A stretch of 64,000 nucleotides of DNA, from contig JALONG010000003.1 of assembly GCA_025455065.1 (NCBI GenBank), positions 124,001-188,000 of the forward strand, in the 5' to 3' direction. Source of the DNA: Candidatus Kapaibacterium sp. (GTDB lineage Bacteria > Bacteroidota > Ignavibacteria > Kapaibacteriales > UBA4661). Shown here in pieces: positions 1 to 10,500 of this stretch. Numbering within the stretch: the first letter of the stretch is position 1; each line of letters begins with the position of its first letter. The translations under genes were made by a program, and so were the position numbers. A model generated the notes under the pieces. The model saw only the letters and a list, made by a program, of their open reading frames with translations. It was not told the origin of the DNA and did no database searches.

Positions 1-311
1 AAACGTAAAAAAAGAAAAATGAATGAGTTATTTGCATTGAAATTTTCTCGCCGCACCGGACGGAAAAGATTACTAAATTACAATTTTTCTTTGACAAAAC
101 CTAATTTTCCACAGTTTTAGTTCCAAACCGCATCGTTGGTACACTTCTTGATGTGCCTTCTGAAGCGGAGGAGGGATTTTTTTATGTTCTTCCCTGCCTT
201 TCGCAAGAAAAGCCTTTGACGAAATCGGAAAAGGTTTGTAGATTTATTTCCAAGCAATTTTTTATTTTCGGCTTTCCCAAACTTTGCAGACAAGACTTTT
301 TTCACTTCATT
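1..311. other. Left-edge intergenic region upstream of topA
   Basis: A/T-rich leader with no convincing gene. The topA frame is open back to position 153, but the extra 53 residues do not look like a topoisomerase N-terminus, so I treat it as untranslated. A TTGACA-like hexamer lies at 91-96, but no good TAnnTTTG -7 box follows it, so I call no promoter. Confidence 0.5.
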
Positions 312-2936
312 ATGGTTAAAAACCTCGTCATCGTTGAATCTCCCGCTAAAGCGAAAACGATTGAAAAATTTTTAGGTCAGGATTTTACCGTAAAATCCTG
401 CTTTGGTCATATCCGCGACCTTGTGAAAGGCGATGATGCGATAGATGTTCGCAATGGCTTTTTGCCCCGCTACGAAGTTACGCCCGACAAACGCGAAGTG
501 GTCAGCAACCTCACCAAACTTGCCAAAGAAGCAGAAACTGTCTGGCTTGCGTCGGACGAAGACCGCGAAGGTGAAGCTATTTCGTGGCATTTGTTTGAAG
601 CGCTGAACTTGCGTAAAGACAAGACCAAACGCATTGTTTTTCATGAAATTACCAAACCTGCCATTTTGAAGGCAGTGCAGAACCCGCGCAGCATTGACGA
701 AGACCTTGTAAATGCCCAGCAGGCGCGGCGTGTGCTTGACCGCCTCGTGGGATTTGAACTTTCTCCGGTGCTTTGGAAAAAAGTTCGTCCGAGTCTGTCC
801 GCAGGGCGCGTACAGTCAGTCGCGGTGCGGCTTATCGTCGAGCGAGAGCGTGAAGTGATGAACTTTGCCGCTACGTCGTCATACCGCCTCAGCGCTGAAT
901 TTGAGCCGCCTGCGGGCGGACGCACCTTCAAAGCCGAACTGCCCAAACGCTTTGAAAACGCCGCCGATGCCGAAAAACTCCTCAACGCCTGCAAAGGTGC
1001 GGCTTTCACAGTCAAAAACCTCGAAACCAAACCCGCAAAAAAATCTCCTGCCGCCCCCTTTACTACTTCCACACTTCAACAGGAAGCAAGCCGTAAACTT
1101 GGTTATTCTATTACTCAAACGATGCTCTTGGCGCAGCGTCTTTACGAAGCGGGGCATATTACCTATATGCGTACCGATTCGGTGAATTTGTCGGATTTGG
1201 CGATAGATGCAGCAAAAGAAGCAATTTCCAACGCTTTCGGTGCAGAATACAGCAACCCGCAAAAGTACGTTACCAAAAACGATTCCGCCCAAGAAGCGCA
1301 CGAAGCTATTCGCCCCACCGATTTCACGCGGCGCGTCATTGCGCCAAGCGGTGATGTGGACGCAAGCGCTGTCAGGCTCTACGAACTGATTTGGAAACGC
1401 GCCGTTGCTTCACAAATGGCAGATGCGCAGTTGGAACGCACTATTGCGACGATTGGTATTTCGACCGTGCCGGAAACGCTCACCGCCACGGGCGAAGTGA
1501 TTAAATTCGACGGCTTTTTGAAACTTTATCTCGAATCCACCGACGACGAAAGCGACGGCGATGATGAAGGAATTTTGCCGCCTTTGAAGCAAGGCGAGAC
1601 CGTGCGTTTGAAGCAAATGACCGCCACAGAGCGCTTCACCAAACCCTCGCCGCGTTACACGGAAGCAAGTTTGGTGAAAAAGCTGGAGGAACTCGGCATT
1701 GGTCGCCCTTCCACCTACGCGCCAACGATTTCCACCGTACAGAAACGCGGCTATGTCGTCAAAGAAGAACGCGAAGGAAAGAAGCGGGATGTAACGATTT
1801 TTACGCTCAAAGACAACGCCGTTACCAAACGCACTGAAAATGAAAATTACGGTGCAGAAAAAAACAAACTCTTCCCCAGCGACGTAGGGATGCTGGTTAC
1901 AGACTTTTTGGTGAAACATTTTGACCAAATTTTGGACTACAATTTCACTGCAACTGTCGAAAAAGAATTTGACGAAATTGCGCGTGGTGAAAAAGTGTGG
2001 AACAAGATGATAGAAAATTTCTATATTCCGTTTCACGAAGTCGTCGAAAAAACCGTCCAAAGTGCCGACAGGCAAAGCGGAGAGCGGCTTTTAGGGCAAG
2101 ACCCCGAAACAGGGCGTAATGTCTATGCACGCTTGGCGCGGTACGGTCCGGTGGCACAAATCGGTGATGCCGAAGACGAAGATAAAAAATATGCAAATCT
2201 TCGCCCCGGTCAGTCACTCGAAACTATCAGTCTGGAGGAGGCTCTCAGGCTCTTTACAGAACGCACGGACAGACTTTTAGGCATTGACCCCGCGAGCGGC
2301 AAAAATGTGTATGTGCGCATGGCGCGGTACGGTCCGGTGGCGCAAATCGGTGAGCCGGATGATGCCGACAAAAAGTATGCAAGCCTTCGTGCGGGACAAT
2401 CGGTACAAACTATCACCCTCGAAGAAGCAATGACACTGTTCCGATTGCCGCGTGTCGTTGGGAAATTCGAGGACAAGGATATGAAAGTGGCTCTAGGGCG
2501 CTTCGGTCCTTATATTCTGCATGACGACAATTTTTATTCGCTAACCAAAAACGATGACCCTTATACCATTTCTGCCGACCGCGCAGTGGAGATTATTCTC
2601 ATAAAACGCAAAGCGGACAGTGACAAAATCATCAAAGAATTTACGCTGGAAACAGGCGCAGTTTTGCGGGTTTTGAAGGACAGATGGGGACATTGTTTGG
2701 CAGTGGGCAAGCAAAAAGTTAAATTACCGAAAGGCACGGCTGCCGAAGAACTTACGTTGCAAGAATGTTTAGCGCTGGCTGGTGATATTGCACTTGAGCC
2801 TGAAAAGCCCAAAAAGAAAGCGGCTTCCAAAGCAAAAGCGTCAAGCACCGAAACCAAGCCTAAAAAAGCAACAACCAAAAAAGCTGCTGCCCCAAAAGCA
2901 ACGGCAAAGAAAACTTCTACGGGCAAAAACGCCTAG
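312..2936 (+). CDS. topA: DNA topoisomerase I (type IA)
   Basis: 874 residues. Relaxes negative supercoils by cutting one strand through a tyrosine adduct. The Toprim domain opens with IVESPAKAKTIEKFLG (residues 7-22) and carries the acidic triad motif DEDREGE (82-88). The catalytic tyrosine is Y285 in ITYMRTDSV. Two near-identical C-terminal repeats begin at about 593 and 655 (LLGxDPxxGxNVYxRxARYGPVAQIG pattern). There is no CxxC zinc-ribbon pair like those at the C-terminus of E. coli TopA. The last ~45 residues are a Lys/Ala/Thr-rich tail resembling histone H1. The ATG at 312 is chosen because MVKNLVIVESPAKAK is the canonical N-terminus; the frame is open back to 153. No SD motif is visible. 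A REPIN-like element follows the stop by 50 bp. Confidence 0.97.
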   Translation: MVKNLVIVESPAKAKTIEKFLGQDFTVKSCFGHIRDLVKGDDAIDVRNGFLPRYEVTPDKREVVSNLTKLAKEAETVWLASDEDREGEAISWHLFEALNLRKDKTKRIVFHEITKPAILKAVQNPRSIDEDLVNAQQARRVLDRLVGFELSPVLWKKVRPSLSAGRVQSVAVRLIVEREREVMNFAATSSYRLSAEFEPPAGGRTFKAELPKRFENAADAEKLLNACKGAAFTVKNLETKPAKKSPAAPFTTSTLQQEASRKLGYSITQTMLLAQRLYEAGHITYMRTDSVNLSDLAIDAAKEAISNAFGAEYSNPQKYVTKNDSAQEAHEAIRPTDFTRRVIAPSGDVDASAVRLYELIWKRAVASQMADAQLERTIATIGISTVPETLTATGEVIKFDGFLKLYLESTDDESDGDDEGILPPLKQGETVRLKQMTATERFTKPSPRYTEASLVKKLEELGIGRPSTYAPTISTVQKRGYVVKEEREGKKRDVTIFTLKDNAVTKRTENENYGAEKNKLFPSDVGMLVTDFLVKHFDQILDYNFTATVEKEFDEIARGEKVWNKMIENFYIPFHEVVEKTVQSADRQSGERLLGQDPETGRNVYARLARYGPVAQIGDAEDEDKKYANLRPGQSLETISLEEALRLFTERTDRLLGIDPASGKNVYVRMARYGPVAQIGEPDDADKKYASLRAGQSVQTITLEEAMTLFRLPRVVGKFEDKDMKVALGRFGPYILHDDNFYSLTKNDDPYTISADRAVEIILIKRKADSDKIIKEFTLETGAVLRVLKDRWGHCLAVGKQKVKLPKGTAAEELTLQECLALAGDIALEPEKPKKKAASKAKASSTETKPKKATTKKAAAPKATAKKTSTGKNA

Positions 2937-2985
2937 AAGCGGCTTACAATAGACATTATCAAAGTTAGTGTATAAACCTCTTCAA

Positions 2986-3114
2986 CGTAGCACAGACATT
3001 CTTGTCTGTGTCCGAAATGAGCGGAGCGAATAATTTCAAGTTGCTTAATTAACAAAAACTTGCATCGTTACGCCTGTCGGCGTTAAGGACACAGACAAGA
3101 ATGTCTGTGCTACG
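2986..3114. repeat. REPIN-like palindromic element, copy 1
   Basis: Two 28-bp arms, 2986-3013 and 3087-3114, are perfect inverted repeats. Each arm is itself a hairpin: CACAGACA-TTCT-TGTCTGTG, an 8-bp stem with a 4-nt loop. The 73-bp interior contains TTACGCCTGTCGGCGTTAA, which is shared in opposite orientation with the copy at 55543-55673. It lies between topA and the next gene and may also help end topA transcription. The architecture matches REP doublets (REPIN/BIME), which are usually mobilised by RAYT transposases; no RAYT gene is in the window. Confidence 0.85.
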
Positions 3115-3201
3115 AAGAAATTCTTCTACTCTTAACTTGGATAACCTCTAATCTCTATTCGCAACCTCTCTGTTTATTCATGCTTGAATCAAAGCAGCGC
3201 T

Positions 3202-4350
3202 ATGAAAAAGATTTTGGTCATAGACGACACCGATTTCATCCGCGAGGACATCGCCACGACGCTTCAGTTCGAGGGCTACGAAACCATGACCGCCGAAGAC
3301 GGTTTAGCTGGCGTTGAAAAAGCGAAAGCAGAACGTCCCGACCTTATTCTCTGCGACGTTTCAATGCCGCGTTTGGACGGTTTTGGCGCATTGGAACAGA
3401 TACGCAAAGCTGAGGGTATCCGCACGGTGCCGTTTATTTTTCTGACCGCAAAGGCAGAAAAAACCGATATGCGCAAAGGAATGGAACTCGGTGCGAATGA
3501 TTATTTAACCAAACCTTTCACAACCGACGAACTTATCAACGCGGTCAATGCACAGTTTGCAAAAGTGCAGGAAATCAAAAAAGAGATTGATGACGTTGTT
3601 GATAAACGAGTGATTGAGTTAGGTGCAAACATTAGCTACGCACTGCCGCATGAGTTCCGCACACCGCTTACAGGCATCATTTCTTCAACCGATATGATTG
3701 ATATGGTTGCCAATGATGTGAAAAATGGTCGTGGCGTTGATTACGCGGAATTGGAAGGAATTGCTCACGACATTCGTATTTCTGCCGAGCGCTTGCGTCA
3801 TTTGACTGAAAATTTTCTCGTCTTTACCCAACTTCAAAGCCTTGCAGCGCGTCCGAACGACATTGCACAACTGCGGAAACTAATGACCGAAGGCGGTATT
3901 TTGGGCATGGTTGAGGATATTTTCAATATGCAGGCAACTGACCTTGAGCGTGTAAGTGACCTGAATATTGCGGTGGATGATTCGGAAATCGGCATGGACA
4001 GCAAAGATATTTACAAAATTATTCAGGAAATTGCCAGCAATGCGCTGAAATTCTCGAAGCCCGGCTCGGTAATTACGGTAAACGGGCGCGTGGAAGGGAA
4101 AAATTACCACCTTATTGTGAATGACAAAGGCTGTGGCATTAAAGAAAATGATATTCCGAAACTTGGCGTACCGTTTGCTCAGTTCGACCGTATCAGTAAC
4201 GAACAGCAAGGCGCAGGGCTGGGAATGGCGATTGTAAAAAAGCTGTTGGAAATCTACAACGGCTCTATGACAATTCAAAGCGTCATCAACCAGGAAACAA
4301 CCGTGATTATCAGTGTTCCAACTGCACCATCGCTCAATGAACGCGGATAA
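3202..4350 (+). CDS. Response regulator-histidine kinase fusion
   Basis: 382 residues, cytosolic, no membrane segment. An N-terminal receiver domain (about 1-120) has the phospho-acceptor D52 in LCDVSMPRLDG and the conserved K104 in YLTKPF. A HisKA-like segment has H150 in LPHEFRTPLTGI. The HATPase domain has N-box EIASNALKFS, DKGCGIKEND and GAGLGMAIVKKL. The receiver-first, kinase-second order suggests a relay node that receives phosphate or a signal from another protein; no output domain is present. The ATG at 3202 is preferred to an in-frame TTG at 3184 because MKKILVIDD is the usual receiver start. A paralogue of the same architecture lies at 43100-44218. murC follows 96 bp downstream on the same strand. 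Confidence 0.9.
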   Translation: MKKILVIDDTDFIREDIATTLQFEGYETMTAEDGLAGVEKAKAERPDLILCDVSMPRLDGFGALEQIRKAEGIRTVPFIFLTAKAEKTDMRKGMELGANDYLTKPFTTDELINAVNAQFAKVQEIKKEIDDVVDKRVIELGANISYALPHEFRTPLTGIISSTDMIDMVANDVKNGRGVDYAELEGIAHDIRISAERLRHLTENFLVFTQLQSLAARPNDIAQLRKLMTEGGILGMVEDIFNMQATDLERVSDLNIAVDDSEIGMDSKDIYKIIQEIASNALKFSKPGSVITVNGRVEGKNYHLIVNDKGCGIKENDIPKLGVPFAQFDRISNEQQGAGLGMAIVKKLLEIYNGSMTIQSVINQETTVIISVPTAPSLNERG

Positions 4351-4446
4351 CAGCAGAAAACTCTACGATGAATGTTCTCTTTAACCGCTCTGCATCTTGC
4401 TCGGCGGTTTGTTTTTTCTAAAGCAGATTCTTCTTCGCAAACAATT

Positions 4447-5820
4447 ATGTTCTCAAAACTTCAACGTATTCACTTTGTCGGCATTGGCGGTATCGGCATG
4501 AGCGGTATCGCGGAAATTCTTATTGACCAAGGCTTTACCGTGAGCGGTTCGGATTTGCAGAAATCCGAAGTAACCAATCACCTTGCTTCACTCGGTGCAA
4601 CGATTCACGAAGGGCATCGGGCAGAAAATATTGAAGGTGCAGAAGCAGTGGTCTATTCAAGCGCCGTGCGCATCAATGAAAATCCTGAAACCGTCGAAGC
4701 ACAACGCCGCAAAATCCCGATAATCCGCCGTGCGGAGATGCTCGCTGAGGTTACGCGATTGAAATACTGCCTCGCTATTGCTGGAACACACGGCAAAACC
4801 ACAACGACATCTATGGTCGGCTTAATTTTGATGAAAGGCGGCATTGACCCGACCGTGATTGTGGGCGGGAAACTGAGCGGTCTGGGCGGCACGAATGCTC
4901 GTCTGGGGCGCGGCGAATGGACGGTGGTAGAAGCGGATGAATACGACCGCTCATTTTTGCAGCTTTTGCCGACGATTGCGGTTATTACCAACGTTGAAGC
5001 AGAACACTTAGACATTTACGCGGATTTCGACGACATCAAACGCACCTTTGCGCAATTTGCCAACAAAACCCCATTTTACGGGCTTGTCGCGGTGTGTTTG
5101 GACAATCCGGGCGTAATGGAAGTGTTGCCGACAATCAACAAAAAAGTTCTCACCTACGGTCTTTCGCTGCAGTGCGATGTTCGCGCCGTAAACATCACGC
5201 ACAGCGAGCGTTCATCGGACTTTACGCTTATGCAGCATGGCAAAGAACTGGGGCAAATTCGGGTGAATATTCCGGGTTTGCACAATGTTCGTAATGCGCT
5301 GGGTGCAATTACCGTTGCGCTGGAACTCGGCGTAAGCGTGGAAGATATTCGCAGCGCTTTGGACGGCTTTTCGGGCGTGTACAGGCGCTTTGAAATCAAA
5401 GGCGAGAAGCGTGGAATTATGGTGATTGATGATTATGCACATCATCCGTCGGAAGTCAGCGCCACGCTGGAAGCGGCACGAAAAGGCTGGAAAGAACGCC
5501 GTGTTATCTGTGTTTTTCAGCCGCACACTTTCACCAGAACGCGGGATTTTTGCACGGATTTCGGGAAATCCTTCGGCGACGCAGACCACCTCATTGTTAC
5601 CGATGTCTATCCAGCCCGCGAAACACCGATTGAGGGCATTACAGGCGAGATAATTGCTAACGCGGCGCGTCAATTCGGGCATCGCCGCGTGGAATATGTT
5701 CCCAATAAGCAGGATATTCCGGCACTTTTACAACAAATGACCCGCGAAGGCGATATTGTGATGACGCTTGGCGCGGGAGATATATGGAAGTTTGGTAATG
5801 AGTTTTTAAGCGGGTTATAG
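4447..5820 (+). CDS. murC: UDP-N-acetylmuramate--L-alanine ligase
   Basis: 457 residues. Cytosolic ATP-dependent Mur ligase that adds L-Ala to UDP-MurNAc, the first amino acid of the peptidoglycan stem peptide. Evidence: N-terminal Rossmann motif GIGGIGMSGIAEIL, the ATP-binding loop AGTHGKTTTTSMVG, the central motif EADEYDRSF and the C-terminal DDYAHHPSEV. Length is close to the family norm (E. coli 491). ATG 4447 (MFSKLQRIHFVGIGGIG) is chosen over the open-frame start at 4372 because it places the Rossmann motif at the usual distance from the N-terminus. Other mur/fts genes are not adjacent, so this copy is outside a dcw cluster. The Hc1 gene starts 27 bp after the stop. Confidence 0.96.
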   Translation: MFSKLQRIHFVGIGGIGMSGIAEILIDQGFTVSGSDLQKSEVTNHLASLGATIHEGHRAENIEGAEAVVYSSAVRINENPETVEAQRRKIPIIRRAEMLAEVTRLKYCLAIAGTHGKTTTTSMVGLILMKGGIDPTVIVGGKLSGLGGTNARLGRGEWTVVEADEYDRSFLQLLPTIAVITNVEAEHLDIYADFDDIKRTFAQFANKTPFYGLVAVCLDNPGVMEVLPTINKKVLTYGLSLQCDVRAVNITHSERSSDFTLMQHGKELGQIRVNIPGLHNVRNALGAITVALELGVSVEDIRSALDGFSGVYRRFEIKGEKRGIMVIDDYAHHPSEVSATLEAARKGWKERRVICVFQPHTFTRTRDFCTDFGKSFGDADHLIVTDVYPARETPIEGITGEIIANAARQFGHRRVEYVPNKQDIPALLQQMTREGDIVMTLGAGDIWKFGNEFLSGL

Positions 5821-5847
5821 TTTTTTCAGTACATCCTATAAACAGCC

Positions 5848-6039
5848 ATGACACGCTACGACGAACTTCAAGCGCTCATTCGCACCTTTGAAAAGGACTT
5901 TACGAAGTTCTACGAAAAAGGCAACAAAGAAGCCGGAATCAGGCTTCGGAAGCAGATGCAGACACTTCGCGCATTTGCAAAACAGGTGCGTGATGAAGTG
6001 CAGGAACAGAAAGTTTCTTCTAAACAACGTGAGGATTGA
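5848..6039 (+). CDS. Hc1-type histone H1-like small protein
   Basis: 63 residues, highly charged. The central pattern FEKDFTKFYEKGNKEAG followed by RLRKQMQTLRAFAKQVRDEVQ matches the short Bacteroidota Hc1/histone H1-like family (about 55-65 residues), which resembles the N-terminal helical part of chlamydial Hc1. Family members are taken to bind DNA as nucleoid proteins; the function here is inferred. It begins 27 bp after murC and ends 64 bp before asnS, probably on the same transcript. An overlapping antisense frame (5836-6054) has no recognisable family and is rejected. Confidence 0.8.
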   Translation: MTRYDELQALIRTFEKDFTKFYEKGNKEAGIRLRKQMQTLRAFAKQVRDEVQEQKVSSKQRED

Positions 6040-6103
6040 CGGTACATTTCGCAATATTCCACATTCTACGACATTTATTCTGTTTTAATCATTTACTATT
6101 TCT

Positions 6104-7456
6104 ATGGCATCATCCTACAAATCCTTCCAAACAATTGAACGCCTTTCCGAAGCAATCGGACAGGAAGTAACGCTGAACGGCTGGGTTTACGACACCACCG
6201 GCAAAGGAAAACTCCAATTTATCAAACTCCGCGACGGCTCCGGCATTGCGCAATGCGTCGTTTTTAAGCCGAATGTCGCGGAAGAAGTCTTCGAGACCGC
6301 AAAAACACTCACGCAGGAAAGTTCCGTGCGCATTGTGGGGACGGTTCGCGCCGAAGAACGCGCTCCGGGCGGCGTGGAAGTGGATGTGAAGGAAATCAAA
6401 GTGTGGCAAATTGCGAAGGATTATCCTATCACCCCAAAAGAACACGGCGACGCTTTTCTCATGGAAAACCGCCATTTGTGGCTGCGTTCCACGCGGCAAC
6501 ACGCAATTATGCGCGTCCGCGCAACGATTGTCAAAGCAATTCGTGATTTCTTCGACGGCAACGGCTTTACGCTTATGGATTCGCCGATTCTCACGCCGGC
6601 GGCTTGCGAAGGCACTTCCACGCTTTTTGAAACGGATTATTTCGATTTGGGCAAAGCGTATTTGTCGCAGTCGGGACAGCTTTATGGTGAAGCATCCGCA
6701 ATGGCGCAAGGGAAAATCTACACTTTCGGTCCCACCTTCCGCGCTGAGAAATCCAAGACGCGCCGCCACTTGACGGAGTTTTGGATGGTTGAGCCGGAGA
6801 TGGCATTTTTTGAACTGAACGACGACATGGATTTGGCGGAAGATTTTGTCGAGTACATCGTTCAAACCGTTTTGAAACATCGTCAGCAAGAGCTTGCCAC
6901 GCTTGGACGCGATATTACGAAATTGGAAAAAGTGAAGCGTCCTTTCCACCGAATGTCGTACACCGAAGCAGTTGAATGGCTCAACAAAAACAACGTCAAA
7001 CTCAACAAGAAACAAGCAGACGGTACGGAAATTCAGATTGATTTCCCTTGGGGCGAGGATTTTGGCGCACCGCAGGAAGAAGCAATTATGGAGCAGTTCG
7101 AGAAACCGTGTATTATTCACCGTTACCCGTCGGAAGTGAAAGCCTTTTACATGAAGCGCGACCCCGAAAATCCGAAAGTGGCGCTGGCGATGGATATGCT
7201 TGCACCCGAAGGCGCAGGCGAGATTATTGGCGGTTCGCAGCGCGAAGATGATTTCGAGGCACTGAAAGAGCGGATTTTGTCGCATGATTTACCGCTTGAA
7301 TCCTTCGAGTGGTATTTGGATTTGCGCCGCTATGGAAGTGTGCCGCATAGCGGCTTCGGGCTTGGTTTGGAGCGCACGGTGAAGTGGATTACGGGAGCGG
7401 AACACATCCGCGAGACGAATCCCTATCCGCGTATGATTTATCGGATTCAGCCGTAA
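6104..7456 (+). CDS. asnS: Asparagine--tRNA ligase
   Basis: 450 residues, class IIb aminoacyl-tRNA synthetase. The N-terminal OB-fold anticodon-binding domain is seen in VTLNGWVYDTTGKGKLQFIKL-type sequence (about 24-44). The catalytic core has SQSGQLYGEASAMA, motif 2 at FGPTFRAEKSKTRRHLTEFWM, and motif 3 at GFGLGLERTVKWITG near the C-terminus. Length fits AsnRS (E. coli 466). AsnRS rather than AspRS is favoured because the bacterial AspRS GAD insertion domain is absent. The start codon follows a pyrimidine-rich stretch with no SD. A bidirectional terminator follows the stop. A long antisense open frame across this gene is a codon-usage shadow. Confidence 0.96.
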   Translation: MASSYKSFQTIERLSEAIGQEVTLNGWVYDTTGKGKLQFIKLRDGSGIAQCVVFKPNVAEEVFETAKTLTQESSVRIVGTVRAEERAPGGVEVDVKEIKVWQIAKDYPITPKEHGDAFLMENRHLWLRSTRQHAIMRVRATIVKAIRDFFDGNGFTLMDSPILTPAACEGTSTLFETDYFDLGKAYLSQSGQLYGEASAMAQGKIYTFGPTFRAEKSKTRRHLTEFWMVEPEMAFFELNDDMDLAEDFVEYIVQTVLKHRQQELATLGRDITKLEKVKRPFHRMSYTEAVEWLNKNNVKLNKKQADGTEIQIDFPWGEDFGAPQEEAIMEQFEKPCIIHRYPSEVKAFYMKRDPENPKVALAMDMLAPEGAGEIIGGSQREDDFEALKERILSHDLPLESFEWYLDLRRYGSVPHSGFGLGLERTVKWITGAEHIRETNPYPRMIYRIQP

Positions 7457-7481
7457 GAATCTTGCAACAAAATACCAACAA

Positions 7482-7515
7482 AAAAGGCGCTTACACAAGA
7501 CAGTAAGCGCCTTTT
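7482..7515. terminator. Bidirectional intrinsic terminator after asnS
   Basis: Perfect 13-bp stem (7482-7494 with 7503-7515), 8-nt loop, A-run on the left and T-run on the right. It separates the convergent asnS (+) and the sensor kinase (-), so it can serve both. Confidence 0.85.
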
Positions 7516-7539
7516 GAGTATATGTTCCATTATCTCAAT

Positions 7540-10500
7540 CTACATCGTTCCTCGCTGCACAATCGGTATTTCCACAAAAAACGTCGTGCCTTTGCCTACT
7601 TCGGTCTCAAACCACACTTCACCGCGCATAATTTCGACGAGTTTGTTCACGATAGACAGCCCCAAGCCTACGCCTTGAATCGTGCTGGATTCTGTCTTTT
7701 CTGAGCGATAAAACAGGTCAAACACGTAGGGCATATCTTCATCATCAATGCCCATACCTTCGTCTTTAATGCTCCAAAGCAGCGTTTCAGGCTTTTGGGT
7801 AAACTCAACAATAACAGGTGATTCCGGCGGCGAAAATTTGACGGCATTGGAAAGAACGTTGGAGAGAATTTGACGCAATGCCTCTTCGTCAATGTTCACC
7901 ACGGACATTTCCACTTGCGTATTGAACGAAATTCGGTCAGGTGCAACGCCGTCCGGCTCTTGATGAATGTTGAAATCCCGCACAAGTTCTTCTGTGCGCT
8001 TCACAACATCCGCAGGCATAAGGCGCATAGGGCGGTTTTCAATCGTACTCATCATAATCACCGCATCAAGGATATTCACCAAACGGCGCGAACTTTCTTC
8101 GATATGCCCAAACTGCTTTTGGCGCTGTTCGCTCGTCATTTTGTCAATATACCGTTGCAAAATGCCGCATGACGACTGAATAACCGTAATCGGAGTGCGA
8201 AATTCATGCGAAATAGAGGCAATAAGCCGTGCGCGAAGCGTGTTGATTTCCTGCTCTTGCACGAGGGCTTTTTCGAGTGCTTCTTTTGCTTGTTTCAGTT
8301 CGATAGTACGCTCTTGGATGCGTGATTCCAACTCTTGATTCAGCGAGTGCAATTCTGCTAAGGTTTGGTCGAGAAGTTGGTTTTTTTCGTTCAGTTGCTG
8401 ATTCATCTCAGCAAACTGCGCATTGCGCTTTTCGACTTGGCTGTTGCGGTCTTGCAATTCCGTATTTGCTAATTCGATTTCTTGCGCCAACTCGTTCAAA
8501 ATCGTGATTTGACGCTGCACTTCTTGGGTACGCTCATCAACGGTTTTTTGGAGAACTTTATTGCTTTCTTCAATCGTTTTTACGCGCCATTTATACACCC
8601 AAAACGCAATCCCAGCCGCTATGCTAATCCACAGCACGAGCGCCCACCAACGCAAATACCAATACGGCAAAATCACGACGCGCAATGACGCACCTTCTTC
8701 ATTCCAAATGCCGTCGTTATTTGCCGCTTTCACGCGGAAAGTGTATGTTCCGCCGCTTAAATTCGTGTACGTGGCTTCACGCCTTGTGCCGTGATATTGC
8801 CATGTTTCGTCAAAGCCTTCTAATTTGTAGGCATACACATTTTTTTCGGGCAAGGTGAAATTCAGAGCCGTAAATTCAAAGGAAAACACATTGTCCTGAG
8901 CGGGAATTTCCAACTCTTTCAAAATACTCAGCGATTGCGGCAATTCCACAGGAATACCGCGCTTGCGGAAACCCGTAATCACTACCGGCATCATGTATTC
9001 ATTGCGGCGAATACTATCGGGGAAAAATTCATTGAACCCTTGAATACCGCCAAAATACATTCTTCCGCTTGCCCCCTTGTGATATGCTCCGGTATTAAAT
9101 TCGTTGTTTTGCAGCCCGTCGGCAGCGTCAAAGTTGTAGAATGGATTCGATGATTGCTTTGTTGGCTTGATTCCATCAGGTGTATAGCGCGAAAGTCCGC
9201 GATTGGTGCTTGCCCACAAATTCCCATTCTTGTCTTCGAGAATACCATACACCACGTTATTCGCCAATCCGTCTTTTTCTCGTACTGCCGTAAATGTCTG
9301 CTTATCGGCATCAAACCTATTCAAACCGCTCACCGTGCCAAACCACATTTTGCCGGATTTGTCCTGAAGTATTGACCGCACGATATTGTTGCTGATGCTG
9401 CCCGTCACAAGCGGGTCGTGCTTGTACGTGGTAAATTCTTGCGTTTGCGGCTTAAAAAGGCTCACTCCACCGCCGTTTGTACCAATCCAAAGTTGTCCGC
9501 TTTTGTCCCAAAGCAGCGTAAACACTTGGTTGTGCGCCAGTGAATTGGTATTATTCGACTCGTGCGTATAATGCGCAATAAATTTCTCCGTTGTTGGGTT
9601 AAAACAATATACTCCCGCGCCGTATGTTCCCAGCCAGAGCATTCCTTTGTCATCCGCCGCAATAGCGTGGGCAAAACTGTTGGTGTCGGGTACAGCAGGA
9701 TTGATAGGCGTAGGATTAAACACGGTAAAGCGACCCGTGGCAGGATTAAATTTTAACAATCCTTTGCCGGAACTTATCCAAAATATTCCCTTGTTATCTT
9801 GGTGGATTGCGCGAATAACATTTATCGGATTGCTAGGATCTAAGCGCCCTGAAGGATAATAAACGGCAAATTCTCCGCGCTCACGATTTACAAGTTTGTT
9901 CAAACCGTTGCTTGTTCCCACCCAAAGCGTTCGGTCTTTTTCCTCAAAAAACGAATACACAAAGGAATTACTCAAAGGCAAGGTTGCATGAGGGTCGCGG
10001 GCATATGTCGTAAACTTACCGAGTGCCGGGTCATACTTGTTCATACCGCCACCGTAATTCCCTGACCACAGCACACCTGAGCGGTCTTCATATACTGTAA
10101 AAATGAAGTTGTTACTCAATGACGACGAGCGGGTATCTTCTCGTTTGTGAACGGTCAGACGCTTTGTTTGCACATCGTATTGCAGCAAGCCGCCTCCATA
10201 TGAGCCAATCCAGACATTCCCGCGACGGTCTTCACAGAGCGACCGCACATTATTTGCGCTGAAAACCTGCATATCACCTGCATCTTGACGCAACGCCGTA
10301 AACGCTGCACAGGTGTGATGTTTTGTATGCAAGGTGAACAAACCGTTTTCCGTTCCAACCCAAAGTAGTTCCGGAAAATACTTACTGAGCAGTAAAGCAC
10401 GGATTTTTCGGCTTCCCAAGCCTTGTTGCACAAGTTCTGCTTTACCTGTTTTCGGCGAAAAATGGAGCAAGCCGTCAAATGTCCCTACCCAAAGTGTGCC

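Noticed and set aside
153-311. N-terminal extension of TopA
   Set aside because: The extra 53 residues lack family resemblance, and the canonical start is at 312.
6110-7285. 391-residue open frame antisense to asnS
   Set aside because: It lies entirely inside asnS, has no recognisable domain, and its composition follows the codon usage of the sense strand.
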